A stretch of DNA of 64,000 nt, from assembly GCA_013215565.1 (NCBI GenBank), contig JABSQV010000004.1, positions 223,252-287,251 of the forward strand. The letters are read 5' to 3'. The stretch comes from Myxococcales bacterium. GTDB taxonomy: Bacteria > Myxococcota_A > UBA9160 > SZUA-336. Made by a program: the position numbers and the translations under genes. The notes below the pieces were generated by a model. It saw only the letters and a program-made list of their open reading frames with translations. It was not told the origin of the DNA and searched no databases. Position 1 is the stretch's first letter, and every line of letters starts with the position of its first letter. Positions 1 to 6,826 of the stretch are shown in pieces.

Positions 1-983
1 AGCAGATTTCGTGGGATCGCCTGAAGTCGCTCGCGAGACGGCCCGTCGGGATCCGGCATCGGCCGTTCCCCGGCGGCCGCCGCGTGGGCGGCCGCGAGGT
101 AGATGAGACCCCCCGCGTTCGCAACGAAATCGGGGACGCAGAGGATCCCGCGCGCCTGGAGTGCCGACGCCAGCGAGCGGTCTGCGAGCGGATTGTTGGC
201 GGCGCCGCAAACCACGCGGCAGGCCAGCTCCGCAGACTGAATCGCGGCCGGGGGACCGCACGGAGCCAGCACGTCACACGGAGTCTCGAGCAGGCGGCCC
301 GGCTCCACGACCCGGGTCTCGGGAACCCGCTCCCTCAGCTGTGACAGCGCCAGCGCGTCGGTCTCCGCAACCGAAACCTCCGCTCCCGCCCCAATCAGCA
401 GTTCGGCCAGCCGCAATCCGACCTGGCCCGCGCCCTGGATCAGGACCGACGCGCCCTCCAGGCTCCGCCCCAGGTGCGCCAACGCCGTCTCGGTCGCCAG
501 GCAGACCCCCAGCGCGGTGTGGGGGGCGGGTTCCCCGCACCCGCCGAGCTCCCGCGGGTAACCGACGACGTGGGACGTCGTCTCGCGGATCACGGCCATC
601 TCGCGTTCGCTCGTCCCCATGTCCGCGGCCGTCACGTACTCGCCGCCGAGTCCCTCCACGAAGCGACCCAGGGCCAGCAATTGCTCGCGCGTGCGCGCTC
701 TGGGATCGCCGATCACGACGGCCTTGCCGCCGCCGAGTGGAAGACCCGCGAGCGCGGCCTTGAGCGTCATCGCGCGCGCCAGTGCGCGGGCGTCCGCACG
801 CGCCGAGGCCACATTCGGATACGGCTTCCAGCGGCAGCCCCCGAGCGCGGGGCCGCGTGCGGTCGAGTCGATCGCGATGACCATTTCCACTCCGGCCACG
901 CGCTCGAGGTGCAGCGACTCGAGTCCCCCAAAGCCCCGCTCGGGCGGATCGGTTGCGGTGCTGTCGCTTGACCCGCTCTGCAT
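1..983 (-). CDS. Glu/Leu/Phe/Val dehydrogenase family protein, C-terminus beyond window
   Basis: This is an NAD-dependent amino-acid dehydrogenase, probably of the leucine dehydrogenase type that oxidatively deaminates branched-chain amino acids. From the ATG at 983 the minus strand stays open to the left edge (327 codons); the family is about 350-370 residues, so only the extreme C-terminus is missing. An N-terminal GLESLHL segment leads to the glycine-rich substrate loop with the catalytic lysine (PLGGGKAV). A Rossmann dinucleotide motif (IQGAGQVG) follows near residue 190. The gene is divergent from the gene at 1004 with a 20-bp gap. A CATAAT box ends 7 nt before the ATG, suggesting a leaderless transcript. 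Substrate choice between Leu, Val and Phe cannot be read from sequence. Confidence 0.85.
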   Translation of the reverse strand, partial: MQSGSSDSTATDPPERGFGGLESLHLERVAGVEMVIAIDSTARGPALGGCRWKPYPNVASARADARALARAMTLKAALAGLPLGGGKAVVIGDPRARTREQLLALGRFVEGLGGEYVTAADMGTSEREMAVIRETTSHVVGYPRELGGCGEPAPHTALGVCLATETALAHLGRSLEGASVLIQGAGQVGLRLAELLIGAGAEVSVAETDALALSQLRERVPETRVVEPGRLLETPCDVLAPCGPPAAIQSAELACRVVCGAANNPLADRSLASALQARGILCVPDFVANAGGLIYLAAAHAAAAGERPMPDPDGPSRERLQAIPRNL

Positions 984-990
984 ACCGGGG

Positions 991-996
991 ATTATG
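991..996 (-). promoter_or_regulatory. candidate -10 box (CATAAT) of a leaderless dehydrogenase transcript
   Basis: CATAAT lies 7 nt upstream of the minus-strand ATG at 983, so transcription would begin at or next to the start codon. It overlaps TATGAA (993-998) on the plus strand, which could serve the divergent gene at 1004. No convincing -35 was seen. Confidence 0.4.
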
Positions 997-1003
997 AAGG
1001 GGC

Positions 1004-1390
1004 ATGAGTACCCCCGCCCCCCCCGAGGAACCGCGCGCTGCCCGAGCGCGCGGCGTGATGATCGCCCGGGGAGGCGGCGGCGACGATCTGCGCGCGCTCG
1101 CCGAACTCCTGGATAGCGCCGGGATTGACTACGGGATCGAAGACCGGTTGGAGCCGGACGGAAGCGGCCGGGCGTGGCAGATCTTTGTGAGCCCGCGCGA
1201 CGTCCTGCGCGCGCGCAGGACCCTGCAACAGCTCGTCGCAAAGGGATCGACAGACACTCGGGCGGGCGCGAACACCCCGCCGACGGGCCCGCTGTTCGAG
1301 GGCGGCGGGCGCGGGCTCACGCAAAGCTTCCTGGTCCTGGCATGCTTCGGTCTCGGCTTCCTCCTCCTGTTGCGCGGCTGCATGGGATAG
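1004..1390 (+). CDS. uncharacterised protein with one C-terminal membrane segment
   Basis: This 128-residue protein is not firmly recognised. Its middle part (about residues 28-80) alternates acidic and hydrophobic residues and ends in a helix rich in arginine and leucine, reminiscent of small 'putative signal transducing' domains (DUF2007-like); that resemblance is weak. Residues 108-124 form a hydrophobic segment near the C-terminus, so it may be tail-anchored. A GAAGGGG purine run just before the ATG could act as a ribosome-binding site. It is divergent from the dehydrogenase and followed by a convergent lipoprotein gene. Confidence 0.6.
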   Translation: MSTPAPPEEPRAARARGVMIARGGGGDDLRALAELLDSAGIDYGIEDRLEPDGSGRAWQIFVSPRDVLRARRTLQQLVAKGSTDTRAGANTPPTGPLFEGGGRGLTQSFLVLACFGLGFLLLLRGCMG

Positions 1391-1459
1391 ATTCGGCGCG
1401 CCCGAGCGGGCGGGCGCGCAACTCCGAGCGATCGCCGACGCCGAGACGCGCGCGGTTGG

Positions 1460-2044
1460 CTAAGGCCCAGGAGGCTCGAGCACCAGCCGGAGACCGTCCG
1501 TTCCCGGCTCGACCGGGTCCGGCAGCGCCGCCACCAGGTCTTCGGGCTGCCGCGTTAGCGGATCGCCATCGGCATCCAGGCGCGCGGAGAGTTGCACCGG
1601 CCCGGCGAAGGGACGGCCCGCGAGCATGGCATCGGCGGGCCCGATCTCGAAGTCGATCGGGAACGCGCCCGTCCCGAGACGCTTCACGGCGAGCGGCGGA
1701 CCGCCCGCGGGGGAACGCGCGATCACGAACAGCACGGCGCTGCCCGAGGGAGTTGCAGCGTCCGCGAGTTCCAGCGTTCCCCGGATCGGCTCGGCCTGCG
1801 AGACCGTGGCGTCGGCCGCCAGCTCGCGGCCCCGCCCGGGCATACCCTCCGCGAGGCGCGGTGCCGGGCGGGCCAGCCCTGGGATGCGGAAGTCCCCCCG
1901 GGATGGGGGCTCGTCTTCGCGCGGCACGTAGGGATCGACCCGGCGGTCGCAGCCCGCGAGCCCGAAGCAGAGCATGACCGAAACAGACACAAACAGGCCG
2001 CGAGTGCCCAGACAGAGTCGGCTCGCCAGGATTCGCGCCTCCAT
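1460..2044 (-). CDS. lipoprotein with CycH/CcmI-type Ig-like domain
   Basis: This 194-residue protein has a signal sequence ending in a lipobox (LAGC, cysteine near residue 32), so it should be a lipidated envelope protein. Residues about 85-190 resemble the C-terminal Ig-like domain of cytochrome c biogenesis protein CycH/CcmI: a short 'VLFVIARSPAGGPPLAV' type strand, then a 'PIDFEIGPADAM' strand, then a Leu-Ser-Ala-Arg-Leu-Asp strand. In CcmI that domain binds apocytochrome partners. The TPR and membrane parts of CcmI are absent and no other ccm gene is nearby, so the role is open. It converges with the gene at 1004 and is divergent from the kinase at 2102. Confidence 0.65.
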   Translation of the reverse strand: MEARILASRLCLGTRGLFVSVSVMLCFGLAGCDRRVDPYVPREDEPPSRGDFRIPGLARPAPRLAEGMPGRGRELAADATVSQAEPIRGTLELADAATPSGSAVLFVIARSPAGGPPLAVKRLGTGAFPIDFEIGPADAMLAGRPFAGPVQLSARLDADGDPLTRQPEDLVAALPDPVEPGTDGLRLVLEPPGP

Positions 2045-2089
2045 CGGCAGCGGAAGAAACGGACGCCAGGATCGTAGCAGACTCCACGC

Positions 2090-2095
2090 TACCCT
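2090..2095 (+). promoter_or_regulatory. candidate -10 box (TACCCT), leaderless type
   Basis: TACCCT lies 6 nt before the ATG at 2102. It fits the TANNNT pattern that recurs close to several start codons in this window. No Shine-Dalgarno sequence is present between box and start. Confidence 0.3.
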
Positions 2096-2101
2096 CCCGG
2101 G

Positions 2102-3112
2102 ATGCGCCTCGACGACGCGACGCTGCCCGGATATCTAACCGAGGTCGGGGTTCTGGACTCGGCCGACGGCGTGAAGATCGAGGTCCCGGGTGACGGGAAC
2201 ATCAACTACGTACGCCGCGCGCGGCATCCGGCTGGAGTTTCGGTGATCGTGAAGCAGGCGCGCCCGACCCTGGAGCGTTTTCCGGAGTACGCAGTCACGA
2301 CCGAACGCATCGTCTTCGAACGACGCTACCTGGAGACCGTGGAAGGGATCGCGCCCGAGGTGGCCCCGCTCCTGCCACGTGTGATTCACTTCGATCGAGA
2401 GCTGCGCGTGCTCGTGATGGAAGACCTGGGCAAGGCGCCCACGCTCGAGGCGACACTGCTCGCGGGAACGCTTCCAAAAGCTCCCCTCGCGGCGATCGGC
2501 CGCTTTCTGGGTTCCGTACACGCGGCTTCGAGCACCCGAGCGGGCGCACTCGGCTCCGGCTTTCTAAATCGCGAGATGCAGTCGCTTCACGGAGAACACA
2601 TCTTCACGCTCCCGTACCAGCCGAACGACTTTCCGATTCCGGCCGATCTGGCGAGCTTTGCGGCGCAAGCGCTGGACGCGTCCGGGGCCCGCGCTCGGAT
2701 CAGCAAGTTGCGCCGCCGTTACTATGAAACCCGGGAAGCCCTCGTCCACGGAGACCTTCAGGGAGGAAACGTGCTGCTCCAGGGCGACACCCCCCGGCTG
2801 CTGGATGCCGAGATCGCCCACATCGGCGATCCGGCGTTCGATCTCGGCATCTCGCTCGCGCACCTCCGGCTCCACCGCACTCGGACCGATCCCAAGCGGC
2901 CCACGCGATCGGAGTTCTCTAGCGGCGAACGGGCGCTCCTGGACGGCTACCTGGCGGCCGGCGGCCTGCGCCGAACTCTGCGCCGGGCCGACCGCTACTG
3001 CGGCGTCGAAATGCTGCGCCGCAGCATCGGGGCGGCACGCCCCGAGTTCCTGCAGGCCCCGACGACGGCGCGAAGCGCCTTCTCGGCGGGCCTGGCGTGG
3101 CTGAGCCCGTGA
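2102..3112 (+). CDS. APH/MtnK-like phosphotransferase (kinase fold)
   Basis: A 336-residue small-molecule kinase of the aminoglycoside phosphotransferase superfamily. The N-lobe has GDGNINYV (about residues 30-37), very like the GDGN(L/I)N loop of S-methyl-5-thioribose kinase, followed by VIVKQ with the ATP-binding lysine. The catalytic loop is HGDLQGGNVL (about 219-228) and the metal-binding segment is LLDAEIAHIGDPAFDLG, where DAE replaces the usual DFE/DWE. The closest named relative by motif is methylthioribose kinase MtnK of methionine salvage, but no other salvage gene is nearby, so the substrate is unproven. It overlaps the following membrane-protein gene through GTGA. Confidence 0.75.
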   Translation: MRLDDATLPGYLTEVGVLDSADGVKIEVPGDGNINYVRRARHPAGVSVIVKQARPTLERFPEYAVTTERIVFERRYLETVEGIAPEVAPLLPRVIHFDRELRVLVMEDLGKAPTLEATLLAGTLPKAPLAAIGRFLGSVHAASSTRAGALGSGFLNREMQSLHGEHIFTLPYQPNDFPIPADLASFAAQALDASGARARISKLRRRYYETREALVHGDLQGGNVLLQGDTPRLLDAEIAHIGDPAFDLGISLAHLRLHRTRTDPKRPTRSEFSSGERALLDGYLAAGGLRRTLRRADRYCGVEMLRRSIGAARPEFLQAPTTARSAFSAGLAWLSP

Positions 3113-3567
3113 GCCAGGGGCTGCGGCTGGCCCTGCTCGGCATCTGGGCCGGAATGCTGCTCGCGATCGGGGCGGTCGCAATCCCGGCGGCCTTCCAGAC
3201 CCTGCCGGGCACGGAGTTGTCGGCCCGCCTGGTTGGGGCCGCGCTTCCCACGCTGGATCAGGCCGGGATCGTGCTGGCCCTCGCCGCCGTCGGCCTCGGC
3301 TGGGTCGGGGGTGCGCAGCGCGCGCGGGCGCTGCTTCCGGGCCTCGGAGGCACATTCCACCTGGTCTCGCTGCTCTGGCTCGCGCCTCGGATCCACGAGA
3401 TTCGGGAGGCTGCTGGAGGCAGCATCGGCAGGCTCGGGGTGGACAATCCGGACCTGGCACTGTTCGCGCTGCTCCACAACGGCTCGGTCTCCCTGTTCGT
3501 GGCCGCAGGGCTGCTAGCGCTCGCTACGATCGCCTGGGATTTGAGAGCCGGAATGAAAGAAAATTGA
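3109..3567 (+). CDS. DUF4149-like small integral membrane protein
   Basis: A 152-residue protein with four predicted membrane segments (near residues 6-25, 50-70, 77-95 and 122-142). The layout matches DUF4149 proteins: an N-terminal helix with a small-residue motif, a central Arg-Ile-His-Glu-Ile-Arg loop and a last helix preceded by the hydrophilic stretch HNGS. No biochemical function is established for the family. I chose the GTG at 3109, which overlaps the kinase stop as GTGA; an in-frame GTG at 3097 would add four residues. A low-GC hairpin follows 12 nt after the stop. Confidence 0.7.
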   Translation: MSQGLRLALLGIWAGMLLAIGAVAIPAAFQTLPGTELSARLVGAALPTLDQAGIVLALAAVGLGWVGGAQRARALLPGLGGTFHLVSLLWLAPRIHEIREAAGGSIGRLGVDNPDLALFALLHNGSVSLFVAAGLLALATIAWDLRAGMKEN

Positions 3568-3578
3568 ACAAGTCCTTA

Positions 3579-3603
3579 GATTTCCAGGGTTTTTTTGGAA
3601 ATC
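3579..3603 (+). terminator. AT-rich hairpin, possible transcription terminator
   Basis: A perfect 8-bp inverted repeat, GATTTCCA and TGGAAATC, encloses the 9-nt loop GGGTTTTTT. It sits 12 nt after the stop at 3567 and before the next gene. The T run is in the loop rather than after the stem, so it is not a textbook intrinsic terminator, but it is a conspicuous low-GC structure. Confidence 0.4.
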
Positions 3604-3608
3604 AGCGG

Positions 3609-3636
3609 TTGCGATCGCAGTTGGGCGGGCTACACT
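3609..3636 (+). promoter_or_regulatory. candidate sigma-70-type promoter
   Basis: TTGCGA (3609-3614) and TACACT (3631-3636) are separated by 16 bp. They would give a leader of about 36 nt for the gene starting at 3679. Confidence 0.35.
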
Positions 3637-3678
3637 CGCGCCCTTCGCCGGATCAGCTCAGGGGGTGCCCAAGCAACC

Positions 3679-3897
3679 ATGCCGATCGATATCAAGCTCA
3701 CCGTACGCCTCGAAGTCGAAGAAGCCGCGCTGGAGGATGCCCTCGCGGAATACGACGAGATCACGGTTTCGGAGTTGGTCAAGCAGATCCTCGACAAGGC
3801 GATCGCGCTGGACGAGGTCGCCGCCGTAGTCACCGAGGGCCCGAACACGCTCGACGAGTACGACGACTCCCCTTCCGCGCCGGTCGCCGAGGGCTAG
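3679..3897 (+). CDS. small acidic uncharacterised protein
   Basis: A 72-residue, strongly acidic protein not matched to a known family. It starts with a short basic beta-like segment (PIDIKLTVRLEV) and continues with a Glu/Asp-rich helix (EEAALEDALAEYDE), a hydrophobic helix (VSELVKQILDKAIAL) and an acidic tail (LDEYDDS). The open frame extends upstream to 3595, but the ATG at 3679 fits the preceding promoter-like sequence and purine-rich stretch. The third-position bias towards G/C supports real coding. It converges with the metallopeptidase gene at 3920. Confidence 0.55.
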   Translation: MPIDIKLTVRLEVEEAALEDALAEYDEITVSELVKQILDKAIALDEVAAVVTEGPNTLDEYDDSPSAPVAEG

Positions 3898-3919
3898 CCG
3901 AGCCCGAGCGCGTCGCGCG

Positions 3920-4369
3920 CTAGCGGAAGAGGTCCAGCTGGACCCCCACACCCTGCGCGGATTCGGCCTGGGCAGGGCGGACGGCCGGAACGTGTAGCGG
4001 CGGCCCGGAATTGCGTGTTCTCCGGGTTCGCAGAGCCGGCCGGTAGATCCCGGCCCAGCGCGCGTGGGACAGGATCTGGCGGTAGAGGACCTCGAACTTC
4101 CGGCCGTGGTTGAAGTGTCGCAGGTGCGCGAGTTCATGACACAGCGTGTCGATCAGGCCCGAGTACTTGAGCGGGGCGCCTGTCTTCGCGTGACGCAGCC
4201 GGATTCGGATGCTTCCATCCTCGTAACAGATCCCGTAACGCCGCCGCACCGCGGGGCGCTCAGCCGAAAGATCGCGCAGCCGTAGCCGAAAGCGCGCCGC
4301 CAGCACTTCCGCGTCGCGCCGCAGCCGGGCCAGTACCTGTGCTTCCTCGAGTCTCTCCTGCGGACTCAA
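3920..4369 (-). CDS. YgjP-like zinc metallopeptidase domain protein (DUF45)
   Basis: A protein of about 149 residues with the metalloprotease motif HELAH (in CHELAHLRHFNHGRKF), where two histidines and the downstream NHGRKF histidine would bind zinc, as in YgjP/SprT-like proteins. Upstream is the basic RRYGICYEDGSIRIRLRHAKTG strand region typical of these domains. The open frame continues past 4415 into the opposite-strand gene, so I placed the start at the TTG at 4369, preceded by CGGGAG. It is divergent from the LON-domain gene at 4415. Cellular substrates of the family are not established. Confidence 0.75.
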   Translation of the reverse strand: MSPQERLEEAQVLARLRRDAEVLAARFRLRLRDLSAERPAVRRRYGICYEDGSIRIRLRHAKTGAPLKYSGLIDTLCHELAHLRHFNHGRKFEVLYRQILSHARWAGIYRPALRTRRTRNSGPPLHVPAVRPAQAESAQGVGVQLDLFR

Positions 4370-4400
4370 CGCGGGTGACTCCCGGGGGGCCGGGGGAGTA

Positions 4401-4406
4401 TACCTT
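4401..4406 (+). promoter_or_regulatory. candidate -10 box (TACCTT), leaderless type
   Basis: TACCTT lies 8 nt before the ATG at 4415, and the overlapping TATACC starts 2 nt earlier. No ribosome-binding sequence intervenes. Confidence 0.35.
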
Positions 4407-4414
4407 CGAGATCG

Positions 4415-5089
4415 ATGGATTCCGACCTCGACCTCTCCGAACTGCGGATCTTCCCGCTCCCCAACCTGGTGCTGTTTCCGTCCGTGCGCCTCCCGCTCCA
4501 CATCTTCGAGCCTCGCTATCGAGAATTGACCCGGGATGCGCTCGCCGGTGACCGTGTGATCGCAATGGTGCTGCTGCAGGACAACGCCGCGTCGGGAGTT
4601 CAGGCGCACCCGGCCGTGTACGAGGTCGGATGCGCGGGCCGGGTGGTCGGGCACGAAGCGCTCTCGGACGGCCGCTACCAGCTGCTGCTCGAGGGACAGA
4701 GCCGCATCCGGATCACGCAGGAACTCCGGACGCGCGAGCCCTTCAGAAGGGTTCGCGCCGAGGCGTGGCCCGAACTTCCCGGTGACGGGCGCGACCCGGA
4801 ACTACTTCGCGAACTCGACCAGATCCGCCAGGGGATCGAGAAGACCGTGCTCGGACTGACCCGGAGAGACGCTCCCGCGACCGAGCGCCAGGTCCAGGAA
4901 CGGCTCCGTCAACTCGACAGCATCGAACTGGTCAACCTGGTTTGCTTTGGACTCGATTGCTCGCCGGTCGAAAAGCAGGCGCTTCTCGAAGCCCCGGAAC
5001 TCGTTCGACGTGCACGCATGCTCGAACACCTGCTGCAATTCCGTCTCGCGGAGACGCGACTTCCCGAAGGCCCCCGAACCCTCCAGTGA
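4415..5089 (+). CDS. LON substrate-binding domain protein
   Basis: A 224-residue protein consisting of the Lon N-terminal (substrate-binding) domain without the AAA+ or protease parts. The hallmark opening is present: LRIFPLPNLVLFPSVRLPLHIFEPRYRELT at about residues 10-38, followed by the cysteine-containing YEVGCAGRV strand and the YQLLLEGQSRIRI segment. The C-terminal half (130-215) is helical. Such stand-alone proteins are common in proteobacteria; they may act as substrate adaptors, but this is not established. It is monocistronic by position, followed by the long region upstream of dnaA. Confidence 0.85.
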   Translation: MDSDLDLSELRIFPLPNLVLFPSVRLPLHIFEPRYRELTRDALAGDRVIAMVLLQDNAASGVQAHPAVYEVGCAGRVVGHEALSDGRYQLLLEGQSRIRITQELRTREPFRRVRAEAWPELPGDGRDPELLRELDQIRQGIEKTVLGLTRRDAPATERQVQERLRQLDSIELVNLVCFGLDCSPVEKQALLEAPELVRRARMLEHLLQFRLAETRLPEGPRTLQ

Positions 5090-5449
5090 GAGGCGGGTGC
5101 AGGATGTCGGCTCAGGTTTTCTCGAATTCGTTCGAAATTCGTAGATTGGTAGCGAAATTCAGAGCCCGCTAAACACAGCGATGTGCCGATTCGCTGTGTA
5201 CGGAGCTGTGCATGAGCGGCGGCGCGGGCATGCCCCGACGCGACTTCGGAGCCCAGAGCGCGGTACTTTCGGAGCCTTGCGCAACCGACGAGAAACGCGC
5301 CGGCTGTCGGGCGTTCTCGACACCCTGACGGGGAGGCGAAAGCCGCCTCGGCCAGAACCGCCCTTGCCCGACTACGCGGCTCGTGGGAGAGTCCGCCGCA
5401 CCGAAACGCGGCCCTGTTCCGGGGCCATTTGTGGGGAAAATCAGCGGAT
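5090..5449. other. long non-coding region upstream of dnaA
   Basis: About 360 bp without a convincing gene. The first part (5115-5170) is AT-richer than its surroundings and contains overlapping TTCGAA/GAATTC-like repeats. A perfect 9-bp inverted repeat lies at 5173-5199. Just before dnaA, TGTGGGGAA (5430-5438) matches the reverse DnaA box TGTGGATAA at 7 of 9 positions. Autoregulation of dnaA through this region is plausible but unproven. Confidence 0.5.
5173..5199. promoter_or_regulatory. perfect 9-bp inverted repeat, possible operator
   Basis: ACACAGCGA (5173-5181) and TCGCTGTGT (5191-5199) flank the 9-nt spacer TGTGCCGAT. The centre-to-centre distance of 18 bp, close to two helical turns, suits a dimeric regulator. 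It lies about 250 bp before dnaA. A stem-loop is the alternative. Confidence 0.45.
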
Positions 5450-6826
5450 ATGGCCAACCCGGGGGGGTGGGAGGCCGTCCGAGAGGCGGTCCGCGAGCGC
5501 GTGGGGAACGCTGCCTTCGGAGCGTGGTTCGAGAACCTTGATGCCGAGGCGAACGGCCAACAGCTCGTGATCCGCTGTCCCGATCGCTTCAGCCGGGACT
5601 GGATCCGGGGCCGTTACGCGGGCGTGGTCAGTGAGGCGGCCCGCAGCGCGGGCCGGATGACACAGGTCGCGTTCGAGGTCGCGGTCGGCGGAGTCGCCCC
5701 GAGCACGCAGGCGTCGAAAGCCCGGCCGGTTCGCACGCGCGCGCCCCAACCAGAGCTTCCCCTCCCGCGCCCGGCCGACCCGAGCTTCGAGAGCTTCGTG
5801 CGAGGTCCCGACAACGCACTGGCGCTCGAGGCGGCCCGAGCGGTGGCACGGGGCAACGCCGGGCGCTGCAGCCCGCTGCTCATCACCGGAGAATCGGGGG
5901 CGGGCAAGACGCACCTCTGCCGTGCCATTCGAGGCGCTGTCAGGGGGGACACGGTCTACCGTTCCAGCGAGGAATTCACCGGCGAGGTCACACAGGCGAT
6001 GCGCGGCGGCCAGATGGAGGCGGTGCGCCGGCGCTACCGACGCTCGCTCAACGTCCTGATCCTCGAAGACCTGCAGTTTCTGGAGGGGAAGCGCGCCACC
6101 CAGATCGAGCTCTTTCACACCCTCGACCACCTGATCACGCACGGAAAGACCGTGGTGCTCAGCGCGGATCGAGGACCGCAGGACCTGCCGGGCATCGACG
6201 TGCGGCTGCGTTCTCGCATCGCTTCCGGACTCGTCGCGCACCTGGGTACGCCGGGCCCCGAGACCGCCCTCGCGATCCTGCGCGAGAAGGCCGCGGCCGG
6301 CGGGGTGCGCATTCCGGCCGACTGCTTGGAGATGCTCGCGGCCCGGCCTGCCGGGAGTGTGCACAATCTGCTCTCGGGCCTGAACCAGGTGGTCGCGCGC
6401 GCCTCCCTGATGGGGCGCACGGTGACGCCCGAGCTGGTTCGCGAGGCGCTGGCCGCGGTGGAAGTTCCGGGGCGCGCCCGCACGCTCCAGGAGATCATCG
6501 AACTCTGCGGCCGCGTCTACGGGGTCAGCCTCGAGGCCTTGAGTGGCCGCTCGCGCAAGCGAGCCATCGTGCGGCCGCGCCAGTTCGCGATGTATCTCTG
6601 CCGCAGGTACACCGACGCCTCGCTCAAGGACATCGGGCGCGCGTTCCGGCGCGATCACACCAGCGTGATCTACGCAATCGACACGGTCGAGCGCCGAATC
6701 GTCGAACGGCCACAGCTGCGCTACGAACTCGAGGCGCTGGCTGCCCGGATCAGCCCAGGCCCCCGGGCGCGGCCAGCGCCCGGACGAGGACTCCTCGAAG
6801 CCCCGGGGCGTCGCAGCGCGGGCTAG
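5450..6826 (+). CDS. dnaA: chromosomal replication initiator DnaA (paralogue 1)
   Basis: A 458-residue DnaA with all functional parts: domain I (1-80, WEAVREAV...FGAWFENL), a short proline-rich linker, AAA+ domain III (about 111-340) and DNA-binding domain IV (about 345-458). Visible are Walker A GESGAGKT (147-154), Walker B LILED (203-207, ED instead of the usual DD), sensor 1 VLSAD and the arginine finger RLRSR. Domain IV has the recognition motif RRDHTSV (400-406). The sensor-2 position, normally NVREL, reads SVHNL, so the conserved arginine is histidine (305). The ATG at 5450 is preferred over the TTG at 5429 because GGGGAA precedes it. It is not next to dnaN; a second DnaA holds that place. 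Its stop shares CTAG with that of cofH. Confidence 0.9.
   Translation: MANPGGWEAVREAVRERVGNAAFGAWFENLDAEANGQQLVIRCPDRFSRDWIRGRYAGVVSEAARSAGRMTQVAFEVAVGGVAPSTQASKARPVRTRAPQPELPLPRPADPSFESFVRGPDNALALEAARAVARGNAGRCSPLLITGESGAGKTHLCRAIRGAVRGDTVYRSSEEFTGEVTQAMRGGQMEAVRRRYRRSLNVLILEDLQFLEGKRATQIELFHTLDHLITHGKTVVLSADRGPQDLPGIDVRLRSRIASGLVAHLGTPGPETALAILREKAAAGGVRIPADCLEMLAARPAGSVHNLLSGLNQVVARASLMGRTVTPELVREALAAVEVPGRARTLQEIIELCGRVYGVSLEALSGRSRKRAIVRPRQFAMYLCRRYTDASLKDIGRAFRRDHTSVIYAIDTVERRIVERPQLRYELEALAARISPGPRARPAPGRGLLEAPGRRSAG

Noticed and set aside
274..1005. Long open frames on both strands over 84-1116
   Set aside because: They are out-of-frame shadows of the Glu/Leu/Phe/Val dehydrogenase; their products are Arg/Pro/Gly-rich and show no domain.
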